Shown: positions 6,134 to 11,952 of the stretch, piece after piece
Layout: each line of letters starts with the position of its first letter
How positions within the stretch are numbered: position 1 is the first letter of the stretch
Assembly: GCA_003551325.1 (NCBI GenBank)
Contig: PUMK01000136.1
Location: 1 to 11,952, forward strand
Reading direction: 5' to 3'
From: Candidatus Acetothermia bacterium
GTDB lineage: Bacteria; Bipolaricaulota; Bipolaricaulia; Bipolaricaulales; Bipolaricaulaceae
Length of the DNA stretch: 11,952 bases
Made by a program: the position numbers and the translations under genes
Notes under the pieces: generated by a model
Told to the model about the DNA's origin: nothing
Seen by the model: the letters and a program-made list of their open reading frames with translations, nothing else
Databases searched by the model: none

Positions 6134-9100
6134 ATGGTTGTTCGAAGGTTCCTAACATACCTTCTCGCTTCTCTGCTAGTGATGGGTACCATCTCCTTAA
6201 GCCAGAACCAAGGCCACGAGCCGTTCCTACCGGATATCGTGGCCCTGGCCGAGGCGCAAGCTCAGGCCGCGGCAAGGGCCGCGACCCAAGCGCAACAGGC
6301 AGCTGACGATGCGCAAGCGCTCCTCGACAGACTCGACGTCTCCGCGCTGCTGAACGCCTCGGCAAGTGCATCCAGCGAAGCCCAAGCGGTGGCGAACAGC
6401 GCAGCACAAGCAGCAGCTCAAGCTCGATCCGAAGCCAACGCGCTCGCAGCCGCCTGCGCCGATGCGGTTGCACGAGCTCGGGCCAGCGCGCTGGCCTGTG
6501 CCCAGGCCGCAGTGGACGCTCAGGCGATGGCGCAGGCCTTCGCGACGGCGTGCGCATCTGCGGAAACCGACGCCGAGGCATCGGTAAGGGCCTGCGCTGA
6601 CGCCCAGGCCACGGCAGCAGCCTATGCGGAGGCCCTGGTACGGGCCGTAGCCCAGGCCCAGGCGAATGCCGAAGCGAGTGCGGCGGCTTGCGCTGCAGCC
6701 GCGGTCCATGCTCGAGCGTACGCCCGCGCAGTAGCCGAAGCGTTGGCATTGGCGGAGGCGGAAGCCCAGGCTCAGGCGGAGGCTGCGGCCGACGTTGCTG
6801 CCACTGCCCGCGCGGAGGCCCGTGCGGTGGCGGAGGCAGCGGCGTTGGCGGCAGCCAGAGCTCAAGCCATCGCCTCAGCACGTGCCTATGCCGAGGCACA
6901 GGCGGCAAGCTCCGCGCGCGCCTACTCGCAAGCCCGGAGTGCGGCTGAGCTTGTACAACAGAACATCCAGACGGAGGTTCCGTGCGGACTCGTACACACC
7001 GAAGTCAGCGGCGTTGTGGAGGCATTGGCTACCGCCACCGCAAAGGCCAGTGCAACAGCCGAAGCTGCGGCTCAGGCAACAGCCCTGGCCGAGGCTTCGG
7101 CAATGGCGCGTGCGGAGGCAGCCGCTGCTGCACGGGCAAGGGCTGACGCCCAGGCTGCAGCTGCCGCCAGCGCCTACGCGAGGGCCGAAGCGGCAGCCCG
7201 TGCCGTGGCCCAAGCCCGAGCGGAAGCGGAAGCGCAGGCTACAGCAGCTGCCGAGGCCATTGCACAGGCACGCGCAGCCGCCCAAGCGCAAGCGAGGGCA
7301 TGCGCTCAGGCCTATGCCGAGGCCCAGGCGGCGGCAGAAGCAGCAGCCTGGGCGATCGCCCAAGCTCAGGGTTCGGCCGAGGCAGAAGCCACGGCCATCG
7401 CCCGGGCCTGTGCACAAGCACAGGCTGCCGCTCGGGCATCGGCTCGGGCTCTGGCCAGGGCGCAGGCGGAAGCCGAAGCCCAAGCGTCTGCCGCCTCTCG
7501 GGCCTGTGCGAGGGCCGAGGCAACCGCAGAGGCTATGGCCGAAGCGCTTGCCCAAGCCAGTGCCAGCGTTCAGGCCAGTGCACGAGCATCTGCCAGCGCT
7601 CACAGCAGCGCGCGCAGCGCCGCTCAGGCGATGAGGGCCGCCGTTGCCCGAGCCGTCGCCAGGGCAAGAGCTCACGCCGATTCTGCTGCAGCTGCAGCCG
7701 CAACAGCGTGGGCCGAGGCTGACGCATGTGCCCGAGCGGCAGCAGCCGTTCAGGCGTCTGCATCAGCCAGCGCCACCGCTGCCGGAACCGGCGAGGTCTA
7801 CGCGCAAGCTTACGCCTCTGCCGAAGCAATGGGAGCGGCCCAGGCCATTGCGCATGCTCGCGCCGCGGCATCCGCCGCGGCCCAAGCCAGTGCTTCGGCC
7901 CAAGCCGCAGCCCAAGCCCTCGCCGAGGCGGAGGCCGAAGTGAGTGTCGGTATCACAGCAGTGGCCCAGGCTTCAGCCGAGGCCCACGCTGAAGCGTTCG
8001 CTTGCGCCCAAGCCTATGCTCAAGTCGAGGCTTACGTGAGCACCGGCGTCAGCGCACTGGCTGAGGCGCTCAGCGAAGCCGAGGCCGCAGCCTATGCAGC
8101 AACTGTCGCATATGCTGAGGCATATGCCGAGGCGCATGCGTCGGCGGAGGCGCTGGCAGAAGCCCGTGCCGAGGCCTACGCAGCAGCCCACGCTGCTGCC
8201 CTAGCTCAGGCACAAGCTGAAGCCGCGGTGGCGGTCGGCGTCCACGCTGCAGCTGAGGCCCTGGCCGAGGCTGCTGCTGCAGCCTACGCCGCCGCATCCG
8301 CTGAGGCCGTAGCGCAGGCTGAAGCCTTCGCCGCAGCCCAGGCATACGCTGCGGCGGAAGCTCAAGCGTATGCCAGCGCCCAAGCTTGCGCTGTGGCGTT
8401 GGCCCGGGCCGAGGCTTTCGCGTCAGCCGTGGCCGATGCCCATGCCCGTGCTTCGGCTGCTGCTGAAGCAACCGCCGAGGCCTTGGCCCAAGCTCAAGCC
8501 ATGGCCCAGGCAGCTGCGCAGGCGGCGGCCACAGCCTCCACATCGGTCGAGGTCGTCCCACATATCGAGACCTCAGTGCGCGCCTTCATCGATCCTGACT
8601 GTCTGCAACCGGTGTGCGAAGAGTACGTGCCCACCACGCCCACGACACCGGATAGGCCGACAGGTTGCCCTGAGCCGCGCTACCTCAACTGGGATTTCGG
8701 CCAGGTGACACCTGGAACCACAACCAGCTTGACACGGAGCGTGCCCAGCGAACTGGACCAGCAGATCGCCAGCTCGGGGGCAACCACAGCCGAACAGGTG
8801 AGCAGCAACCTACCAGGCAGTCTGTCCTTCGAGCTTCTGCTCACCCAGCGCCAAGGACGCCTCAGCGGCACAGTGCCCGCGAGCGGTGGATCCTGGACTG
8901 TGGAATACCGCTTGCGGGACCGACAGCAGTGCCCGGTGGCCTGGTTGCGTGTTACGATCACTGCCCGAGAGGCTGTCTCCACATGCCCCGAACCCGAAGG
9001 GCTGAAGTGGGACTTTGGCGAGGTACGCGGTGGAACCACTCACGTCCTCACGGTCCGCGAACTGCCGCGCGAGCTGCTTTCCCGGATCCGTACGGCGGGC

Positions 9101-10000
9101 ATCGTGGGGACTCAGCAAATCTCAAGCTCGCTTCCAGAGAGGGCCCAGCTCAGCCTGGATCTGAACCAGGGAGTGGGGGCACTCACCGGCTACCTGCCGC
9201 CTGAGACCCAGACATACCAGGTGCTGTTCAGTCTGACCGACCAGCGCCGCTGCGAGATCTACCGGTTGGCGGTGTCGTTGTACGTGCGGGGGACGGCTAC
9301 CACCGAACCCACTGGACCCACAATCAGCATTGTGCGCCTCTCAGCGGAGGCCGTCTGCGCAACTGACCATAGCCATACCATCGCCTTGGCCTGGCAGGCA
9401 AGCGGGGGGCAGTCTCCCTTGACTGTCGGGCCGATCTCCATCGTCTTCCCCGACGGTCGCACACAGTCGGTGACAGGCAACTACCCGGGGAGCGGATCAG
9501 CAACACTGCGGGTCACCCTGACCCAGGGCGGCACCGTGCTGATACGGGTGCAGGTGACGGACCGCGCTGGTCAGACCAGGATCGCTGAACGGGAGGTGGA
9601 GCTCACCGCTTGCTTCGTCGGGGTCACCATACCTCCCGGCGGCATCAGGTTCCCCACGGTACAGGCCGATGTGCGCGCCAGAAGGACCATCTACACCACC
9701 CCTGGTTATCAGGAACTGAATCTTCCATTCCAGGTGCAGGGTGAGGACACAACCAGGACGACCCCGTTCGTGCTGAGTCGTCTTGTTGGCTCGCAACTCG
9801 TGCTCGAGGCCCCGGCCCGCAGCCAGGCTGCCGGAACGTACGGCATCGGATTCATGGGCTGGGACGTGTGGGTGGGGGACGCGGAGGCGCCAACGCGGTA
9901 TCCCGGGACCTTGGACGCCCGTCGGGGCGTGTACACGTTGACGCTGACACTCCGCTCCAATGTTCGCATCATAGCCATGTACCAAGACATCGTCGGCTAG
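6134..10000 (+). CDS. Giant exported protein: alternating Ala-X tract plus beta-domain C-terminus
   Basis: The 1288-residue protein has a signal peptide ([20 protein letters not shown], with cleavage probably near residues 20-25). After a short Ala/Gln-rich lead-in, residues 83-801 are an alternating (Ala-X) tract, interrupted once at 272-296 by a non-repetitive segment containing TEVPCG. A Cys-containing linker with PTTPTTP (about 806-843) follows. Then come two homologous domains (about 845-944 and 951-1050, each CPEP...W-D-F-G-[QE]-V...LSG/LTG...C), an Ig/PKD-like domain (about 1063-1160, ending in VTDRAGQ...ELTAC), and a final beta-rich domain to 1288. Only two Lys were found (304 and 958). 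The layout suggests a surface fibre, stalk or matrix protein with a binding head; function is unknown and no family was recognised for the tract. Start: AGGAGG (6121-6126) lies seven bases before ATG 6134. Confidence 0.9.
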   Translation: MVVRRFLTYLLASLLVMGTISLSQNQGHEPFLPDIVALAEAQAQAAARAATQAQQAADDAQALLDRLDVSALLNASASASSEAQAVANSAAQAAAQARSEANALAAACADAVARARASALACAQAAVDAQAMAQAFATACASAETDAEASVRACADAQATAAAYAEALVRAVAQAQANAEASAAACAAAAVHARAYARAVAEALALAEAEAQAQAEAAADVAATARAEARAVAEAAALAAARAQAIASARAYAEAQAASSARAYSQARSAAELVQQNIQTEVPCGLVHTEVSGVVEALATATAKASATAEAAAQATALAEASAMARAEAAAAARARADAQAAAAASAYARAEAAARAVAQARAEAEAQATAAAEAIAQARAAAQAQARACAQAYAEAQAAAEAAAWAIAQAQGSAEAEATAIARACAQAQAAARASARALARAQAEAEAQASAASRACARAEATAEAMAEALAQASASVQASARASASAHSSARSAAQAMRAAVARAVARARAHADSAAAAAATAWAEADACARAAAAVQASASASATAAGTGEVYAQAYASAEAMGAAQAIAHARAAASAAAQASASAQAAAQALAEAEAEVSVGITAVAQASAEAHAEAFACAQAYAQVEAYVSTGVSALAEALSEAEAAAYAATVAYAEAYAEAHASAEALAEARAEAYAAAHAAALAQAQAEAAVAVGVHAAAEALAEAAAAAYAAASAEAVAQAEAFAAAQAYAAAEAQAYASAQACAVALARAEAFASAVADAHARASAAAEATAEALAQAQAMAQAAAQAAATASTSVEVVPHIETSVRAFIDPDCLQPVCEEYVPTTPTTPDRPTGCPEPRYLNWDFGQVTPGTTTSLTRSVPSELDQQIASSGATTAEQVSSNLPGSLSFELLLTQRQGRLSGTVPASGGSWTVEYRLRDRQQCPVAWLRVTITAREAVSTCPEPEGLKWDFGEVRGGTTHVLTVRELPRELLSRIRTAGIVGTQQISSSLPERAQLSLDLNQGVGALTGYLPPETQTYQVLFSLTDQRRCEIYRLAVSLYVRGTATTEPTGPTISIVRLSAEAVCATDHSHTIALAWQASGGQSPLTVGPISIVFPDGRTQSVTGNYPGSGSATLRVTLTQGGTVLIRVQVTDRAGQTRIAEREVELTACFVGVTIPPGGIRFPTVQADVRARRTIYTTPGYQELNLPFQVQGEDTTRTTPFVLSRLVGSQLVLEAPARSQAAGTYGIGFMGWDVWVGDAEAPTRYPGTLDARRGVYTLTLTLRSNVRIIAMYQDIVG
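6380..8536 (+). repeat. Alternating Ala-X tract (GCN codon every six bases)
   Basis: In the encoded protein, residues 83-271 have Ala at 84 of 95 odd positions and residues 297-801 at 229 of 253. The exceptions are nearly all Ser, Val, Thr, Ile or Gly; Arg501 is the only bulky charged one. Even positions in the first block, by hand count of 94, are Gln 14, Ala 14, Arg 13, Glu 12, with Leu, Ser, Cys, Val, Asp and Tyr at 4-6 each; there is no Pro, Gly or Lys. Parity is kept across the 272-296 interruption. Codons are mixed, with GCC, GCG, GCA and GCT all used, so this is not a recent DNA repeat expansion. The alternation is conserved at the protein level. Confidence 0.95.
7949..8287 (+). repeat. 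Diverged ~32-residue units inside the Ala-X tract
   Basis: Three segments align without gaps at residues 606-622, 638-654 and 702-718. Each runs Gly, then Val/Ile, a variable residue, Ala, and through a Glu-Ala-rich stretch to Phe/Tyr exactly 16 residues after the Gly. The Gly residues are spaced 32 and 64 apart. A related EALAEA...Y segment at 672-682 fits between them, with local spacings of 28 and 36. Confidence 0.7.
8666..9283 (+). repeat. Tandem duplicated ~105-residue domain in the giant protein
   Basis: Residues 845-944 and 951-1050 share a common plan: CPEP at the start, W-D-F-G-[QE]-V about eight residues on, then GTT, a Leu/Arg-Glu-Leu helix-like segment, SSxLP, and a strand ending LSGTVP or LTGYLP. 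Each closes with a [FY]xLxD[QR]xxC strand before a final strand. The spacing of LSG/LTG and the closing strand resembles putative Ig-like (He_PIG-type) domains. The paired Cys of each copy could form a disulfide. Confidence 0.75.
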
Positions 10001-10008
10001 CTATGTGG

Positions 10009-10033
10009 GGGCGGGGCCTCACGGGCCCCGCCC
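10009..10033 (+). terminator. Strong hairpin terminator of the giant gene
   Basis: GGGCGGGGCC (10009-10018) pairs perfectly with GGCCCCGCCC (10024-10033) around a five-base loop, starting nine bases after the stop codon. It is followed by a pyrimidine-rich tail (TCCTCCTCT) rather than a pure T-run. It may also serve the convergent GNAT gene, which ends at 10186. Confidence 0.75.
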
Positions 10034-10185
10034 TCCTCCTCTCACTCCACTGTCCCAACCCCGTTGCTATGGACGGGAGCAACATGCGCTTCTGCATCGG
10101 CATCGCCCTGAGCATCTCCACGATTCGCGGGGTGTTTCGCGATCGCGACTGCCCTTCACTCTACCTGTCCATGGCCGGACAAGCT

Positions 10186-11067
10186 TCACCCAGGGCGCTC
10201 TAGCGTAGGGTCTGGCGGGGAGCAGGTGCGTTCGAGCACGAGGACGTACCGGAAGTAGGGCTCAGGCACGAGCCCGTGCCGGGCAAAGGTTCCGACTTGT
10301 TCCTCGCAAGCGACCATCGCCGACAAGCACTCCTGCCCACGTTCCCAAGCGTGGGCGTGAGCGAACCGAAGAAGGGCGTCCTGCCCAACGTCATCACCGT
10401 GCAGGAACGCGACCGTCGCGAACGCAGCCGGCGCGTAGGGATCGGGAGACTGGATGAGGAGCCCGCGCGCTGGATCTCCCCAGATGAACAGCTCCGCACG
10501 AGCAATCCGCTCAGCCAGCCGCTGACGGGTGAGTTCGGGAAACCGCCACCCCAGACCGAGCAGGCCATGCGCGTCACGGTACGCCGACGAAGCACGGACA
10601 ACCGCCCAGGCCGGTTCGATCTCGTGAAGACACGCAACCCCCGGGGGTACGACCTCGTCACGCACCGGACCCTCGACATAGGTGAACCGGGCGATCTCCT
10701 GAAACCCCTGCTTCCCGGCGATGTGCAGGCTCTCCACGTTGGCCTCGGCTGTTGCGAACCGGATCGAGCGCGGTCTCAGGGCCAGCGCAGACTCGAGTTG
10801 CCGCTGGCCAAGGGCCTTGGCCACACCCTTACCCCGCTGGGCCGGGTCGACCCGCAACCCCTCCAACCAGGCTTCGCCCGGCGAGAGCATCGTGAGCTTG
10901 CCATACCCGGCCAGCTGACCGTCGAGTTCAGCCACCGTAAGGCCGCCCTCGGCAAGCCAGTCATCAAGGACAAGGGGGATGTAGTCCTCTCCCTCCCAGA
11001 TCTGGGCGGAGATGGTGAGGATTGCCTCCCGATCCTCAGGCCGCGCGGGACGAAGTGTGATCGCCAC
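10186..11067 (-). CDS. Two-domain GNAT family N-acetyltransferase
   Basis: The 293-residue protein has an N-terminal GNAT domain (about 3-130). It opens with ITLRPARPEDREAI and has WEGEDYIPLVLDDWL at 24-38. The acetyl-CoA-binding motif A, LEGLRVDPAQRGKGVA (68-83, with the Q-R-G-K-G-V loop at 77-82), and motif B (AEANVESLHIAGKQGF) follow. The family transfers an acyl group from acyl-CoA to an amine; the substrate cannot be inferred. The C-terminal half (about 140-280) looks like a second, degenerate GNAT fold lacking a clear motif A (FATVAFLHGDD...ARHGLVPEPYFRYVLVLER). It should be cytoplasmic. GTG at 11067 is the chosen start, with AGGA seven bases upstream. It is transcribed toward the giant gene and diverges from the ribbon-helix-helix gene. 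Confidence 0.88.
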   Translation of the reverse strand: MAITLRPARPEDREAILTISAQIWEGEDYIPLVLDDWLAEGGLTVAELDGQLAGYGKLTMLSPGEAWLEGLRVDPAQRGKGVAKALGQRQLESALALRPRSIRFATAEANVESLHIAGKQGFQEIARFTYVEGPVRDEVVPPGVACLHEIEPAWAVVRASSAYRDAHGLLGLGWRFPELTRQRLAERIARAELFIWGDPARGLLIQSPDPYAPAAFATVAFLHGDDVGQDALLRFAHAHAWERGQECLSAMVACEEQVGTFARHGLVPEPYFRYVLVLERTCSPPDPTLERPG

Positions 11068-11106
11068 GACGATATCCTACGCACTCACCCCGCGATCGTG
11101 CCCGTC

Positions 11107-11206
11107 CTTCCCTGCCCACAACAGGGAAGATGGGACGCGCGATCGGTCGCGCATGACCCTGCCGTGCCGCGTCAAGACCTCCAAGGACCCGGGTTCAGTG
11201 CGGCAC
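11107..11206. promoter_or_regulatory. Cluster of three inverted repeats between divergent genes
   Basis: CTTCCCTG (11107-11114) pairs with CAGGGAAG (11122-11129). GCGCGA (11137-11142) pairs with TCGCGC (11147-11152) over a TCGG tetraloop. GTGCCGC (11164-11170) pairs with GCGGCAC (11200-11206) around 29 bases. All three are perfect. They lie 40-140 bases upstream of the GNAT start, so they would be in its leader or promoter; they may be operators or RNA structures. Confidence 0.45.
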
Positions 11207-11269
11207 GCCTTCAACGGGATCCATTCACGGGCGGAGCAGATGCACGGAATCACTTCCGCCGGAGAAAGG

Positions 11270-11298
11270 TTGTTCACCTTTATGAGATGCTGTATAGT
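11270..11298 (+). promoter_or_regulatory. Promoter of the ribbon-helix-helix gene
   Basis: TTGTTC (11270-11275) and TATAGT (11293-11298, five of six matches) are separated by exactly 17 bases. Transcription would begin near 11305, giving a leader of about 40 nt. Confidence 0.6.
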
Positions 11299-11344
11299 AT
11301 CCGCTTGTGCATGAAGACATAGCATGAATGCTAAGGAGGCTCGT

Positions 11345-11524
11345 ATGCCTGAGCGAAGTAAGGGAACGAAGATGTTGGACAAGATCTCCATCTACATCCC
11401 GCAGAAGAAGGCTGCCAAGAACGTGATGGAGCGGCTGCGGAAACTCGGCGAGAAGCGAGACCGCTCGATCAACTACCTCGTGGTCGAGGCGATCATCCAC
11501 TACCTGGAGCGTGAGGAAAAGTAG
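11345..11524 (+). CDS. Small ribbon-helix-helix (CopG/Arc-like) DNA-binding protein
   Basis: The 59-residue product fits the ribbon-helix-helix pattern. A basic N-terminus leads to a short beta-strand (DKISIYIP, about residues 12-19), a first helix (KAAKNVMERLRKLGEK), a turn (RDRS), and a second helix (INYLVVEAIIHYLERE). Such proteins dimerise through the strand, which inserts into the DNA major groove; they act as autorepressors or antitoxins. ATG 11345 was chosen because AAGGAGG (11333-11339) lies five bases upstream; an in-frame ATG at 11324 would place that site inside the gene. No toxin of a known family follows, so it may be a stand-alone regulator. Its own target could be the inverted repeats just upstream (inference). 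Confidence 0.8.
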   Translation: MPERSKGTKMLDKISIYIPQKKAAKNVMERLRKLGEKRDRSINYLVVEAIIHYLEREEK

Positions 11525-11885
11525 CCGAGCGTCTGAATGTTCTGCATTGCCTGCGGACCAGGCGTGAGATCGAGGTGGCTCTCGCGAAGCTCAACCTCGT
11601 GTCCCACACCTTGACCACCCGCACATGGCTGTTCTCGATGAACGCTGCGTACGTTCCATTGACTGAGAACGATAGGAACTTGATGGAGCGCACGGACCAC
11701 GAGCCTCGTTTGGTAACGATCCCGTTGACAACCTACCGTGGTTGCTCCGCTCGCTGAACCGTATCGCTGATGGTCGAACCGAGAGGTCGACGCTTCTTGG
11801 GGGAGTCTCGATCGGAGAAACGTAGCCCTGTACGCCCGAGTGGACGATCTTGGAACTTGCACGTGGCCGAGGGCGGAGGAAGTCC
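11525..11885 (+). other. Intergenic region without a recognised gene
   Basis: These 360 bases hold a short hairpin (GCCTG 11549-11553 with CAGGC 11559-11563), 25 bases after the regulator stop, as a possible weak terminator. An open frame at 11575-11757 could encode 60 residues but has no good ribosome site and no family resemblance. A TTGACA occurs near 11727 without a matching -10 box. Confidence 0.45.
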
Positions 11886-11952
11886 ATGCCCTTCTTCCGA
11901 CCCTCTAGGCAGGCGGTCCAGGGTTGGCGAGAGTTCTTCCGGACTCCTACAC
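11886..11952 (+). CDS. Start of an unidentified gene (cut by the window edge)
   Basis: ATG at 11886 is preceded by GGAGG (11875-11879) with a six-base spacer, a very good ribosome site. The frame stays open to the end and gives 22 residues (MPFFRPSRQAVQGWREFF and four more). That basic, aromatic start could precede a membrane protein, but it is too short to identify. Confidence 0.4.
   Translation, partial: MPFFRPSRQAVQGWREFFRTPT

Noticed and set aside
6006..8561. Long antisense and out-of-frame open frames across the giant gene (for example 6006-6908 minus, 6875-7675 minus, 6795-7634 plus)
   Set aside because: A GCN codon every six bases suppresses stop codons in other frames. The translations are Arg/Pro/Gly/Leu mixtures without domains, while the plus-strand frame has a signal peptide, a ribosome site and a regular pattern.
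10137..10148. 12-bp palindrome containing GCGATCGC (as in the HIP1 element of cyanobacteria)
   Set aside because: It occurs once, between convergent genes; nothing else suggests a cyanobacterium, and a single palindrome in GC-rich DNA is expected by chance.
11575..11757. 60-residue open frame after the RHH gene
   Set aside because: GTG start with only a weak ribosome site, no domain resemblance, no evidence beyond the open frame.

Overview
The window looks like a piece of chromosome from a GC-rich, anaerobic bacterium with two membranes. A lipobox lipoprotein, several Sec signal peptides and two proteins with the look of outer-membrane beta-barrels point to a diderm envelope. The homocysteine-biosynthesis (DUF39/HcyBio) gene at the left edge is a family of methanogens and strictly anaerobic bacteria. 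A deep-branching uncultivated lineage such as Bipolaricaulota would fit, but that is a guess; the window holds no rRNA, tRNA or other marker gene.

Layout. Positions 1-2015 are on the minus strand: the start of the HcyBio gene with its own near-consensus promoter and a structured leader of about 135 nt, an internalin-like leucine-rich-repeat lipoprotein, and a small barrel-like secreted protein. From 2260 the plus strand carries a PhzF-family isomerase/epimerase, an exported YbjN-domain protein, a 315-residue exported protein of repeated beta-hairpin motifs, a gene-poor stretch of about 970 bases, and then a 1288-residue exported protein (6134-10000) that ends at a strong hairpin terminator. 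A two-domain GNAT acetyltransferase converges on it from the minus strand. A small ribbon-helix-helix regulator and the first codons of another gene close the window on the plus strand.

The outstanding object is the 1288-residue protein. From residue 83 to residue 801 nearly every odd-numbered residue is alanine (84 of 95, then 229 of 253 by hand count, either side of one 25-residue interruption), and most exceptions are Ser, Val, Thr, Ile or Gly. The even positions are mixed and dominated by Gln, Glu, Arg and Ala; Pro is absent and Lys is almost absent. Over this alternating (Ala-X) pattern lies a longer period of about 32 residues, seen in Cys, aromatic and Gly landmarks. The tract is followed by two tandem homologous domains of about 105 residues and further beta-rich domains. 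This resembles a fibre or stalk with a head, and it fits no family I can name.

How the genes relate. Five products (LRR lipoprotein, 154-aa barrel-like protein, YbjN protein, 315-aa protein, giant Ala-X protein) carry export signals, so the centre of the window is mostly an envelope or surface region. The intergenic gaps are large and no tight operon is visible. The metabolic genes (HcyBio, PhzF, GNAT) appear independent of it.
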